Shown here: positions 13,061-25,713 of the stretch, in pieces
Layout of the letters: each line of letters starts with the position of its first letter
Position numbering within the stretch: the stretch's first letter is position 1
Notes under the pieces: model-generated
Told to the model about the DNA's origin: nothing
Databases searched by the model: none
Seen by the model: the letters and a program-made list of their open reading frames with translations, nothing else
Position numbers and translations under genes: made by a program
From: Ceratothoa steindachneri
Lineage: Eukaryota; Arthropoda; Malacostraca; Isopoda; Cymothoidae
Length of the DNA stretch: 64,000 nt
Direction: 5' to 3'
NCBI GenBank assembly: GCA_963969495.1
Contig: OZ018321.1
Coordinates: 138,904,685-138,968,684 of the forward strand

Positions 13061-13440
13061 GTATGCTTAGCAAAAAGTCGCGTGCTCTCACTTATTCTGA
13101 TTTATGACCTCATAACTTCAAAACTTTCAATAATTCCCGGACTAATCTTGGTAGGACCTTGGCAATTCTATCATTCAAAAGAATATGTAAAACAACATAA
13201 GGGTTTCAAACTTCGTTAGAATCGGCGAATAGATATGATGTATTGCCCAAACAAAATAATTCCCGAGCTAACCTTAGGATGACTTTTGCAATTATATCAT
13301 TCGAAGGAGAATGTAAAACAACAAAAGGGTTTCCAATTTCCTTAGAATCGGCCAATAGTTACGTTATTACAAAAACAAAAAAGCAAAACGGGGAACGACC
13401 AACCGACGACATAGTGAGAAGTAAAGTCGACCGTGACTAG
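13061..13440. repeat. Dispersed repeat C, copy 1 (two ~126-bp units)
   Basis: Foreign insert in the satellite. Two related units start at TAATTCCCG (13131 and 13257), each with a GAATRTGTAAAACAACA core followed by GGGTTTC and TTAGAATCGGC. The element ends in ACCAACCGACGACATAGTGAG. Similar sequence recurs at 53389-53675, 57696-57775 and 58073-58250, so this is a dispersed family. No open frame of note; 13243-13440 is chance. Nature unknown: possibly a non-autonomous element or satellite-like repeat. Confidence 0.8.
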
Positions 13441-16400
13441 ACTTTCCTTGATTTCATGAAAAATTGATCGCGGCCTGTAATTTCGCCTCTGTAAGAAAGG
13501 AATACCATTCTTTACTCGCCTTTGTGAGAAAGTAAATATTTAACTGTAATCTTCTCTCTTTTTTCTAAAATTGAAACCCACCTGTATTCTGCCTTCTTGA
13601 AATAGTAAAACCAACCTGTACCTACGCATCTTTGAGAGAATAAAAGCCATCTGTAGTCTAACCTCTGGGATAAGTTTAAAGCCCACCTTTTAGCTTCGCC
13701 TCTCTGAAAGATTAGAAATCGAGCAGCAGTCTCACCCTCATGAGAAATTACAAGCCCACAAAAAGTATAACTTGTGCAAGAATCGAAACCCTACATTTAC
13801 CCTATCATTTCTGAGAAATTTCAAATTCACCTGTACTCTCGCATCTTTGAGAAATAAGAAACCTATATGAACGCTCATCCCTGTGAGAAATTGAAAATAC
13901 AGATGTACTCTCACCGACCTGTACTCTCTTCTTTGGAAAAATTAAAAACGGACCTCTAATATGCTCTATGTAGGAAAATAAATACCTACCTGCGCTCTCG
14001 CCTCTAAGATAAATTAAAAACCACCTATACTCTCACCACTCTGAGAAATTTAAAACAACTTGTTCTCTCCCCAATGTAAGAAATTAAATATTCCCATAGT
14101 TTCTTTGAGAAATTAAAAACTAACATCTCTCTACTCTGAGAGAAATTAGAAACAATCTTTTTTCTTGCCTATTGAGAAATTAAAACAAACCTATACCATT
14201 AGCTATGTGGTAAATTAAAACATACCTGTTCTTTCACCTTTGTGAAAGATTAAAATTCCAACTGATCTCTAGCCTCTGTGAAAATTTTTAACCCACCTGA
14301 ATTCTTACGACTGTGATAAATTAGAAACCGACATGTACTTTCGTCTTTGTGAGAAATTAAAACCTCACCTATTATGTCACCTCTGTGAGAAATTAAAAAC
14401 CCACCTGCTCTATAATAAATGAAAACCCATCCCTCGATCTTGCCCCTGTGAGAAATAAAAACGTAGCAGTACAATCACCTGTTGAGAATTTAAAAACTCA
14501 CCTTGATTCTCACCCCATTGAGACACTGGAACCTTACTGTTCCCTCGATTATCATAGTAATTAAAAGCTGACCTATTCTCTTGCCCCTAAAATAAATTAA
14601 AACACACCGGTACTCTCGCCTCTGTAAGAAATAAAAAAACATCTGTAATCACTCCTCTGTGAGATATTTAATCCGTTTTGTACTCGCGCATATTTGAAAA
14701 ATTACAAACCTGCCTGCACTCTCACCTCTGTGAGAAATTAAAAAGAAATCTGTATTCTCGCCTCTTTGAGAAATTAAAACCTCACTTGTACTCTGGCCTC
14801 AGTGAGAAATTAGAAACCACCTTTACTCTCTATTCTGTAAGAATTTAAAACCGACCTGTAACCTCGCCTCTGGGAAAATAAAAACCGACCTGTTCTTTCA
14901 CTTTTGTGGTAAATTAAAAACCTACATGATCTCAAGCTTCCTAAGAATTTAAAACCCTTATTGCATTCTTCTCCAGTGATAAATTGTAAACCCACTTGTA
15001 TTCTAGCCTCTGACTACCAACCGGTACTCCCACATGTTTGAGAAAATAAAAACACCTGTACGCCTATTCTGTGATAAATTTAAAGCCCACCTATAATCTC
15101 GCCTATATTGAGGGATTAGAAATCGATCAGTAGTCACACCCTTGGGAGAAATTAAATACCAACAAAGAGTCTAATTTTGCAAGTAATGAAAAACTTACAT
15201 GTACTCTTACCTTTGAGAGAAATTTTTATTTGTTCTGCATTAAAAAGCGAACTTAATGTAACTATGTGACAAATTAGAAACTTACATGTACTATTTACTC
15301 TTTCAATAATTATTATAACACATTATAAACACATCTGTACTCTCGCTTCTGAAAGAAATTATAATAGACCTATACTCTCGTATTTTTTTAAAAATTATAA
15401 CATCTCTTGTCTTCTCCTTTCAGAAACAAATAAAAAACAACCTTCCATCATACATCTCTAAGAAATAAAAAGACAGCTGTACTCTCGCATATGTGAGAAA
15501 TTATAAAACTACCTGTACTCTCTCCTCTGGAAGATATTAGACCCCTATCTGTACTCTCGCGCATTTGAGAAATTAAAACCCACTTGCTCTCTCCACCTGT
15601 TTACCTTTGCTTCTCTGTAAAATTAAAAACCCCAAATTAATTAATCTAATGTGTGTATGTAATGAAAACGCATGTACTCTTGAATTGCGAGAAATTAAAA
15701 ACCGACTTATTATTTCGACTGTTTAGGAATTTTAAAACCCCAAGTTACTTTAACTTTTGAGGACAATTATAAAGCTACCTGTGCTCTTGCATATGTAAGA
15801 AATTAAAAACCGATATGAACTCTTACCTATTTGATCAATGAAAAACCCAGTTGTACTCCTCCTCTTTTTGAAATTAAAAACCCAGCTCTCATCTTCTATT
15901 TGTGAGAAATTAAAAACCCATCTGTACTCACTACGCCTTCTTGAGAAATAAAATACTGACCTGAACTCTTTACTCTAAGAAACTTAAAAGCGACCTGTCC
16001 TCTGCCATATATGAGATAATAAAAACCCACCTGTATGATCGCCTCTGTGAGAAATTAAAAACTGGATGTTCTCTCGCCTCCGTAATAAATTGAAACAAAC
16101 CTGTACTTTCGCCTCTGTTATTAATTAAAAATTGACCTGATCTCTTGCTTCATTGAGATATTAAGACACACCAGTAATTTCTCCCCTTTAAGAAATTAAA
16201 AAAGCTTGCATTCTCGCCTCTATGATAAATTGAAAACCACCCATTCTGTCGAATCTGTAAGAAATTAAACATCACCTGTATTCTTGTCTCTGTGAGAAAT
16301 TAAAAACCAACCTATAATCTCGTACTCGTTGAGAAATTAAAAACCAACCTATAATCTCGTCTTGTTGAGAAATTACAATCAGACAACTAATCTCGCCTCA

Positions 16401-19352
16401 GGGAGAAGTTAAAATCCACCTGCACCTTTGCCTCTTTGAGAAAATAAAATACCTATAATCTCGTCACTATGGAAAATCAAAAACGCCAACTATTCTATCT
16501 CCTCTGTGGTAATTTAAAAACATTCCAGGACTCTAGCTACTGTGAGAAATTAAATACCCACCTGCACTCCCGCCCCTGTGAGGAATTAAAAATCCAGTTG
16601 TACTCTAGCCTATCTGATAATTTTAAAACTTACTGAACTATACCCCCTGTGATAAATTAAAAACCAATTTTACTATCATCTTTTTAGAAATATAAAACAA
16701 ACCTATACCCTAGCCTCTCTAAAAAATTAAAAACACACCTGTACACAAGCCTCTGTGAGAAACTAGAAACCATATGCCTCCTTGCCTCTGTGAGAATGTG
16801 AGAATATAAAACAAACCTGCCTCCTCTCTTCTGTGAGAAATTAAAATTCATCTGATCTCTATCCTCTGTGAGAATTTAAACAACTAGCTACCCTCGCACT
16901 CAGGTGAGAAATTAACAACTTACCTATTGTCCGGCCTATATGAGAAATTAAAAACCTACCTGTTTTCTGCCTATATGAGAAATTAAATACCCATCCGCCC
17001 TGTCACCCCTGTGAGAAATACAAAACCACTGACTCTCTCTTCTGCTTTAGAAATTTAGCAGCACCTGTAATCTCACGAATTTGAGAAATTAAAAACCCGC
17101 CAGCACTAGATGTCTTCAAGAATTTATAAATTCAGCTGTAACCTAGCATTTGTGAGAAATTAAAAAACAATCTGTACTTCCGCCTGCTTTGGAAATAAAC
17201 AAACCGGTCTATACTCTTCCCTTTGTTAGAAAATAAAAAGACCCTGAACTCTCGCCTCTGTGAAAAAGTAAAAAACACGTGCACTTTCGATTCAGAGAGA
17301 AATTATCAAACAAGTGTACTCTCGCCTTTGTGATAAATTAAAAACCACTTTTTTCCTTGCCACTGTAAGAAATTGATCACACCTATAATCAGGTCTCTGT
17401 GATAAATTAAAAATGAGACTTGTAACTCTTGCTTCTTTGAGTTATTAAAACACACCTGTAATCTCGCATCCTTGATAAATTAATAAAAAACTGCATTCTT
17501 GCCTCTATAATAAATTGAACACCACCTGTACTCTAGCTTCAGTGAGAAATTAAAGTTCTACCTGATTTCTCGTCCTGTTGAAAAATTGCAATTCGACCAG
17601 TACTTTCACCGCGGTGAGAAATTAAAAACTGAACTCTTTTTTCCTCCGTTTGAAATTAAAAAACTAACTGAACCATCGATTTTGTGGTAAATTAAAACCA
17701 CCTCTACTCTCGACTATTTGAAAATTCAAAATACACCTATTCTCTCAAGAATAGGTGTGTTTTAGGTATGTAGGTACTCTAGCGTCTATGAGATTAAAAA
17801 CCGACCTTTATTCTCTCTTCTTTAAGAAATTAATACCTACTTGTACACTCGCATCTTCTTAAATAAAAAAAATATGTACTCTGCCTTTGCGTGAAACTCA
17901 AAACCCACCTTTACTCTTGCCTCTTTGAGAAATTAAAAAACGCACCTTTAAACTGGCCTCTGTGAGAAATTAGAAACCACCCATACTCTCCTCTATGAGA
18001 AGTTAAAACAAAACTATACCTACCCTCGCTTCTTTGAAAAATTAAAAACAGTTCTCGTCTCTCACAATTGTGAGAATTTAAAAATCCATCTGATTTCTAT
18101 CCTCTATGAGAATTTAAAAACGTACATGCACTCTGGCCCCTGTGATGAATTAAAAACCCACTTGTACTCTGCCTTCTATGAGAAATTAAAAATCCCACTG
18201 TTCCCTCGCCTCAGTGAGGAATTAAAGGACTACCTGCTCTCTCGCCTCCATGAGAAATTAAAAGTCCAGCTGTCACCTCACCTCTGTGAGAAATAAAAAC
18301 CCACTGGCAATCTCATCTCATTTGAAAATTAAAATCCTACCTTTATTCTTGCCTCTATGAAAAAGTAAAACATACCTGTACCCTCACTCCTGCGAGGAAT
18401 TAAAACCATCCTCTCCTCTAACCTCTGTGAGAAATCCAAAACCCACTTGTAATCACTTCTCCGTGAGATATTAAACAATACCTATACCCTCCCACATATG
18501 AAAAATTAAGACCTACCTTCCTTGTCAACTCTGCAAGAAATTAAAAACCCACCTGTAGTCTTGCCTCTGAGAGAAATTAAAAACCAACATGTTATCTTGC
18601 CTCTTTTAAAAATTACAAACAGACCGGTACTCTCGCCTCTTTGAGAAATTAAAAACCCAACTATACTCACGCCTCTGTGTGAAATTAAAATCCCACCAAT
18701 TCAGCTGCATTCTCGCTCCTTTCAGAAATTAAAAAATGACCTGTACTCTTGCCTAAAAATTAAAAACCACCTGTATTCTCACATCCATGAGAAAGTAAAA
18801 CAAATCTCCACTATCTCTCACTTGGGAAGTCAAAAACCCAGCTCTTTTCTCTCATCTGTGTTAAGTTATAATCCTTTCCTGCACTCTTGCTTCTGTGAAA
18901 AATTAAAGATCAGCCTGCACTCTTGTCCCTGTAAGGAATTGAAAACCCACTTGTACTTTAGCATTTGTCAGAATCTAATAGCACACTCGTGCTCTCACCT
19001 CTGTGATAAATTAAAAAACACCTCTATTTCCGTCTCTTTGCGCTATTAAATACCCACCTGCACTCTCTCCTCTATGAGAAATTAAAAGCTCACCTGCTCT
19101 CTTGCCCCTATGCGAAATTAAAATCCCACTTGCATTTCCGTCTCTTCTTTGAGAATTCAAAAACCCAACTGTACTCTCGCCGCTGTTAGAAATTATAAAA
19201 CCACCTGTACTCTTGCCCCTATTAGAAATTGTAAACCCACCTGTAATTTTGCCGCTTCCAGAAATTATAAACCCGCTTGCACTCTTGCCCCTGTTAGAAA
19301 TTATGAACCCACCTGCACTCTCGCTTCTGTGAGATCAATTTTGAGTGCTATT
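13441..19352. repeat. 36-bp satellite, block 4
   Basis: The longest block, same monomer, ending about 19352. Local recent monomer duplications are visible (for example AATTAAAAACCAACCTATAA twice in a row near 16298-16370). Open frames on both strands (14250-14474, 18822-19049, 19149-19379) are in-frame satellite repeats. Confidence 0.95.
17728..17763. repeat. 16-bp inverted repeat inside the satellite
   Basis: Arms 17728-17743 and 17748-17763 pair with one mismatch around a CTCA spacer (ACACCTATTCT against AGAATAGGTGT). It probably arose by a local inversion of a monomer piece. Confidence 0.75.
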
Positions 19353-19419
19353 TCTTCTCGGATAAAAACGTCAGGATAATGAGTTGAGTTGAATGCATTT
19401 TCCAGTTCTTCAAGCTGAT

Positions 19420-19965
19420 GATTAGAGAATGTTGTTCTGCAAAAATCAAGATAAATAAAGTTTTATCAATTTGGTAAGTAAATGTTGTCCTGCAAAATTC
19501 GAGGCAAAAGAAGGCCATCCAATATGGTTATAAAATATTGTGCTCTGAAAGCCGAGGCAAAAGAAAGGCAATCAAGATGGTTAAAAAATGGTTTCTAGTA
19601 ATATTCGATAGAGAAAAAGCACAATTAATATGGTTAGAAATTTCCATCGGCTAAGTTCGAAGAAAAATCAAGATATTTCCAAAACGTTTTCCTGCAAAAG
19701 TTCAAACAAAAGCAGGACAATCGAGATGCTTAGGACCTTTTTTCTTTGCAAATGTTGAGGGAAAAGTTTGGCATTGAAGATGGTTAGAAATAGTTGTCTT
19801 GCAAAAGTTTAGGGAAAGAAAGGATAATCAAGATGGTTAGAAAATATTTTCATGAAACAATCTAAGCAAAGTAGGACAATCAAGACAGTTAAAAATTTTG
19901 TTCCGTAAATATTGAATGAAAAAGTAAAATCAAGTTAGCTAGAAAACGTTGTCCTTACTCGTGTG
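19420..19965. repeat. ~53-bp degenerate minisatellite
   Basis: About ten diverged units containing GATGGTTAGAAAATRTTGT, then CTGCAAAAGTT, then GGCAAAAG and GGACAATCAA. Spacing is roughly 53 bp. It is unrelated to the 36-bp satellite it borders. The stretch 19353-19419 is unassigned. Confidence 0.8.
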
Positions 19966-20021
19966 GCATTGGAATGTCATAGTATCTACTATGGATGCAT
20001 TTTCTTTCCTTTTTTGTTATT

Positions 20022-21160
20022 ATGGTTACGAGTAAGAGAAATAGTGATCAACCGAAACTTCACGAAGAGCCGCCCCAAAATGCAGGCTTGCCCTACCAAT
20101 GCTTCAGGGAGGACGAGGTATCACGCGACACCACTTTAACTGGTGAAGGGTCTCGCCTTTAAGACCCTTCCCTTTTGTAAAGGAGTCTACCGTTTGGCAT
20201 CTGTGGAACAGCCCATGGGCAGCTCAACATCACAAAAGGGTCTGCTGCCCAACCTATGTTTTTTAAAGGGCCACTCAAGTTTTGTCTAGCATATAGTAGG
20301 TTTCCTCTTCTCCTAAGTCGACAAATGGTGACTAAATCTTTGCACCAACAGAGGTCACCCCTATGCTATCACAAGAGACTGCCAAGAGAACATGCGTACG
20401 GTCCAGAATCGACCACTTCCGGTGGTAACGACTCAATAGTGCAAAACCCCTTAGAAGACTAAGGAATAGGTAGTCCGCCGGGCCCTACAACCTACTCTCC
20501 TGCAGGCATGCATTTTGAGCTTACAGGAGAGGTTTGGATAGGGATCCTGGATACTTTATGGGTGGATGGCAACATAAGGCCCCTGTAGTTGACATAGTAT
20601 CGGAGGTGATCCCGGCTTTGATTGTAGGATCTTCTATTTTAATGGACCAGGGCTCGATGCGAAACACCAAACCTAAGTCCACATATATAGAAGCTTGTCC
20701 ACAGGTGGCTCGAGCATCCGAGGACTCACAAGGAAAGGAGGGAGTTCCTCCAGAGAATGGTGCCCATTTGATAGCCAAACCCATTTCCATTTCGGAAAAG
20801 GATCTCACTAAGGTCGGTCTATCCGCCCTAGGGGCGGCTTCAGGGAATAGATAGAAGCTGTTTAACTCCCCACCATCCTCTCCTAAAAAGAACAATAAGA
20901 ATACAAAGAGGACTAGGGGTTCCTTTGCTTCTCTGTATGATCTGGGGAACGATGGATAAACTAACGCTTAGACAAGTGACCAGGCCAAGATGAGCAGTTC
21001 CAGCCCCGAGGGGCCCTCGGGCAGGAAGGCTTAGACCAAGACTAAAGTCACAAGTGCGCTGACCGGAGCCTCGATTACGTTGTGTCCCCTCATTCAGAGA
21101 ACACCTGCTCATTTTTAGCCCGCTGGCTTCAATCGACTTCTGTTTATTCATTCCATGATC
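20022..21160 (+). pseudogene. Jockey ORF1 remnant
   Basis: ATG at 20022 opens 46 codons (MVTSKRNSDQPK...) to a stop at 20160. Homologous sequence then resumes in other frames, notably 20534-20854 (MDRDPGYFMGGW... to ...LGAASGNR), followed by a KKNNKNTKR basic stretch. ORF1 proteins of these elements bind the element RNA. I do not see intact CCHC knuckles here. The end is uncertain. Confidence 0.55.
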
Positions 21161-21479
21161 CATCAGATGAGAAGATTTGCTAGTTTGATTGGTAGAGAGC
21201 CGAAGATGACCCGTTCCTCTATGAGTTAGCCCTGATTATAAGGCCCTTGGGAGACTCAATAGCTCGTCGGTTATTGGAACGCCGTACTTTACGATGAACT
21301 TCGTAAAAGCAGTGGTTCAGGCGAGGGATCTCGTGGATTACTCCTTAGGAAACATCACTTTAAAGCTAGTCTAAAACGGGGCAGTGAAGGTCGAATGCGT
21401 GGTGAAAAAACAGGGAAGGGTCTCGAGACCCACTCCTATGATACGCGATTTAAACCTGATATGATGTCTCTATTCTTCT

Positions 21480-24400
21480 AGGCACTGGCAGTGCAGCTGC
21501 ACTAGGATAGGAGATGTACTGTAGTTTCTGCTTCCATTGAACCGTCTTTTGACTTTGACGTGGAGGATTTCCGCCGCAACTTGGCACAGTTCCCAGGACC
21601 CTTCTACTGCTATGAGATTGAAAGAGTAGACACCCACTCTGTGGAGACACCTAGATCAATCCCAGGGGTCAGGTCTTTTCCGGCCTGATCGAAGAGCTAG
21701 AGATAGGTATCCTATATGTAGATGAGACTACTCATCACTGTCCAAGAACCGAATCTTTCTCTTCCTTGATCTATTCCTGTGATCACCGGATGACCAGCCT
21801 GCCTAAATGAGCAGCCTGGTGGTAATTGGAGCGGGCTCGGTGGTATGAATTTTAGTTCGATGAATGAGGTCGTTAAGTTTTGCTTCGATAACCTAATCAC
21901 CGGGGGCTTAACTACTATTCCTAGAACGCCTGGCAGTTTTGCACGCTGACCGCTTCCTTGGTGATCAGCCAAGTGTGAAACGGCCCTCAAACAGAAGGGA
22001 TATGCCTAAAAGCATCATAAGAGCCACCAGAACGATATCACTGCTGATGAATTTCGTCGAGCTAGGGGTAAGTTATGGTATGTTTCAAAGCATGCCCGCA
22101 TACGTATCTTTACCTAATGAGAAGACCCCTCTTGCATAGATAGAGATGCGAGTCAGAAGAATTCGGGCTAAGTTATCGCGAGACACTTCTCCCGTACTCC
22201 AGGAGAATGGGACCACAATCTCGGATCCCTCTTCCGGGGCGGATTCCTTCGCGACCGCTTTCTCCACATTTTCTTCCCGGAATGATTCTCCACCAGTATT
22301 CAATTCATGTCGTGATATCGCTAAAGGCCGACGACTGGACTATACCGCCAGAGACAGAGAACCCTTCAATTACAGGTTTACATTGAGTTGCTTTCCCCTC
22401 TCGCTTCATGCGTGGACACCAACCCTAGTCCGGATGATATCCCGTATGCCATGTTTCGAAACCTGGGTGAGCGAGGTTACGGCCTTTCTGTTAGATTTGT
22501 TCAACAGGATATGGGTAGAGGGTATTCTCCCAGATTCCTGGCGAATCGCTACTGTGTTCGCTTTTCACAAACCAGGAAGAGATCACTCTACCTCGACCGG
22601 TTTCCCCCCAATCTCTCTAACTTCCTGCGTGTGTAAGTTGCTGGAGGAATTGGCGAATGTTAGATTAGCCTTTATCCTGGACAGCGAGATCACTTCTCTT
22701 CTGCAAGGTGCGGCTTCAGAAAATTTCACTTCACGCCAAATACTCTGCTTCGACTGGAAACTACTGTCTATGAGGCCTTCCTCCGTAGACAACACTACAC
22801 CATGATGTCTTTGGATCTGGAGAAGACCTATGAAACTGCATGGCGATATGGTATCGCGAAAACTCTCCACACGATCGTGGAAGGGAGAACCAACCAATCT
22901 TTATTTCGGAATTCTTACGAGATCATCAAATCCTCGTACAGGTGAGGGGGAGCCCTCTCCAGCCCAATGGAGCAGAAGCAGGTGTCCCACAGGGAAGTGT
23001 CTGCAATATTACACACTTTTCCCTGAACAGCAAATCACCTCTGAGCTGCTGGATACGTTCTCGCTCGGCTCTACTTGGACGACCATTCTTTTGATTTTGG
23101 TGCGGCCCATATGCTAACTCTGGAGCGTCGACCCCAACTAACCATTTAACCACACCTCTCGCTTTGTCGAAGAGCAAGGGTTTCAGTTTTTCTTTGCCAA
23201 TATTAATGGGATGCACTTCTACCGACATCGAAAGCTCTATTCTGAACCTGACTTTTTCCTAGACGAGGTTTGCCTGGAAGTAGTGAAGTGGCACAGTTTC
23301 TTTGGTCTTGTTTGAAATTGATGCCTCACCTGGCAGGCTCATATTCGCAATATTAGGGTTTCTTTAGCCGCACCATGGATATTAATCGTTTCGTGACTTT
23401 CAGCAGTTGGCGTGCTGATAGGGCTACTGCCTTACTTTTTTACCCTTCCTTTCTTAGGTATAAACTTCACTAAAGAGTTTTTTTGCATTTCACAGACCAG
23501 CAAGTATTGCGAAAGGTTGATTCAAACCACCAGACAGGTATCCGCTGAGTGATTGGTGCCTACTGCACGTCTCCATTGAGAGCCTAATTGTCGGTGCCGG
23601 GAAGATCCCATTAGTTATGCGCCGTCTACAGTGCATTATTCGCTTCTATGTGCGAGCCCGAAGTCTCACTTAGTAACCAACCACTTACATTTTATCCGTA
23701 GCTGATCTCGACTATGCTTATACCACCGAAAGATGGCAGTCATACTCGAAGCCCTTTGGGTTTAGGAGTAAGAAACTCTTTTGATAGCTAGGGGTAGCTC
23801 TTGGCGCCTCTGGTTTTGCCTAGAATGCTACCCTGGAGACTATCACATTTTACTATTTTTCGCCACGCCTCTGCTCCCAAAGGTTGATCTTTTTGAACTA
23901 CTCTTCACACTTCATGTCACGCAGGATCCGTGCCATTGTATACGAATGGCTCTAAATCCCGGGAGGAGGTTTGCTTCCAAACCATATCCCTTTACTCTGA
24001 AGTAATACGTCTGCATTTACAGCCGAACTGGTTGCAATACGCCCCTCGGTAGGAGACATAACTAGTCGAAACCCGGTTGAGAGACAGGATTGGGATCTGC
24101 AGCGACTTACATAGCCCCCTGAGTACTCTCGATGCAATGGAATCTCCACACACACTAGTTCTCAGTATCCATGATGCTACGGTTTCTGAGAGCAGGAAGA
24201 AGTAGAGATCCTCACCTACTGGATTCCTGGACGTTTGGGAATTACGGGGGATTAGCGCTCCAAGGCGAGGGTGTGAAAGACTCCGCCAAGACAAGATGAC
24301 TAAACCAGCGGTTTGCTCTTCTTCGCACCGCCTACATATCAGTGATCAGGGCAACCTTCCAGGGTAATTGACAAAGAAGATGGGAGAGGGCCAGGGTGAG

Positions 24401-24770
24401 CCTCATGTTGCGTGTTATTGCACCGCGACAGCTTCATGTCGATTTCTGTCCTCTTCGAATTGGGGACACTCGCGGGACGTACCACCATTTGATGGAAGGC
24501 TACTCCGTTTCTTACTTCGAGGACTGCGTTGTCCCTCAGGCTGTTTAGTACAATCTTGTTAAATGTAAAGGTTTGAGTGATCTTCGCGCATGTTACCTGT
24601 CGCAGTACTGGGATAAGTGGGAAGGCTAATGCTTGCCCCTCGTAATTGGGACTATTTCGTACACAGAAACTTGTGAACTCTCTGACGTTTTGGAGAAGAC
24701 TGGCCTCCCCCATTATATTTGACTCTCTTTGCTGTTGGTCGCATGATCCTGCGCTGGTAAGAGGAGGGCC
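21480..24770 (+). pseudogene. Jockey ORF2: endonuclease, RT, RNase H remnants
   Basis: An endonuclease-like block with DFDVEDFRRNLAQFPGPF lies near 21545-21605. The linker follows, then the RT: PDDIPYAMFRNLGERGYG near 22430-22490, PDSWRIATVFAFHKPGRDHS near 22530-22593, LRLETTVYEAFLRRQHY near 22750, AGVPQGSV near 22978, and a catalytic box reading LYLDDHSF near 23070 (usual F/YxDD). A YTNGSK sequence near 23940 resembles an RNase H start (usually TDGS). The C-terminal block near 24300-24700 has HHLMEGYSVSYFEDC. Multiple frameshifts and stops make it non-functional. Confidence 0.8.
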
Positions 24771-24997
24771 TACCCTCGATGCCGCAGCCTGTTTCCTTCT
24801 TTCTTTCGTTTTGCTTCTTGTTTTTTTGTCTTTATTTTATTTTTGTTTGCTTGTTGTTTTGGGGTTTTCTGGTTTAGTGTTTTTTACCTTGTTTTTTGTT
24901 TTATTTAACCTAAAATTAAGCTTGAGATTATATACGGCCCCTTGTGCCCTTGTAGGCAGTCGCCAGAGAGGCGCAATTAAAAAAATCCTCTCATTCA

Positions 24998-25380
24998 GAA
25001 TTATCCACATCTTCTCTTTATCTCGCCTAGGATTCACAATTATTCCATATTCTCTCTTCCTTTAATACCTCTTTCAGTATTATCTATATCTTTTCTTCCT
25101 TTTAATTCTTCTTCATTATTTATCCATATTGTCCTTTGATTTTACCTCTAATTCAACACTTATCCATATCATATTCTTTTTCCTCTCCTCGACGATAATT
25201 ATCCATATTTTTTTTCTTACCTTTATCTCCACTTCGCCATTTTTATATATCATCCTACTTTTACCTCCCCTTCACGAATTATCCATAAACTCCTTCTTTT
25301 TACCTCTCATTCACCAATTATTTATATCTTCTCTTCCTTTTACTTCACCTTCATCAATTATCCAAATGGTCTTTGCTTTT
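24998..25380. repeat. Pyrimidine-rich ~45-50-bp minisatellite
   Basis: About eight degenerate units containing AATTATCCATAT, then TTCTCTTCCTTTTACCTC and TTCATCAATT. Period roughly 45-50 bp. It lies directly beyond the Jockey 3' end, so it could be a 3'-tail-derived or target repeat. The hydrophobic open frames here (24646-25065, 25129-25383) result from T-rich composition. Confidence 0.7.
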
Positions 25381-25701
25381 TAAGGAGATTATATAGATCA
25401 CTGATTTAGGTAAACAACAGCTGCATTTACCCTAATAATTATGTTTTCATTCATGGGGAGGCTTGAGTTCAGACTTTGGCATGAGCGCAATTAGTGTTTT
25501 ACTGAAACTGAAAGAACAAGGAGAAATGAACATATTCCAATTAGAAAATGATAGGGTAGGTAGAAGATTGAGCATAAAAACAAATAAAATGAAACATAAA
25601 ATTTAAATAGACAGTTGAGCCCCTCAGATTAAACCAATCAATATGAAGTGACAACTGAGATCCCTTTCAAGAACTCTTCACTTGAAAGCACGAAAAGAGC
25701 A

Positions 25702-25713
25702 CTGCATTACCTG
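25702..25713 (-). other. Candidate 5' splice site
   Basis: Minus strand reads TTCAG/GTAATGCAG, close to the CAG/GTRAGT consensus. The exon would end at 25711. Confidence 0.5.

Larger units (their letters stand above)
20022..24985 (+). mobile_element. Nearly full-length, decayed Jockey-type LINE
   Basis: The order ORF1, AP-like endonuclease, reverse transcriptase, RNase-H-like segment, C-terminal zinc-finger-like region and 3' UTR can be followed over ~5 kb in shifting frames. The 3' end is marked by TTGTAGGCAGTCGCCAGAGA followed by a short A run near 24985. The element is dead: frames break repeatedly. The shadow open frames of 60-140 codons on both strands through this interval are fragments or antisense. 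Confidence 0.85.

Noticed and set aside
650..19352. CRISPR-like array or zinc-finger gene
   Set aside because: Monomers are head-to-tail without unique spacers, and the period is 36 bp, not 84. There is no Cys/His pattern in any frame.
20521..20895. Antisense genes within the Jockey element (20521-20895, 22583-22897, 24339-24713 and others)
   Set aside because: Shadows of the plus-strand LINE coding sequence.
24646..25383. Small hydrophobic membrane proteins
   Set aside because: T-rich LINE 3' UTR and pyrimidine minisatellite translate as Phe/Leu-rich; no supporting signals.
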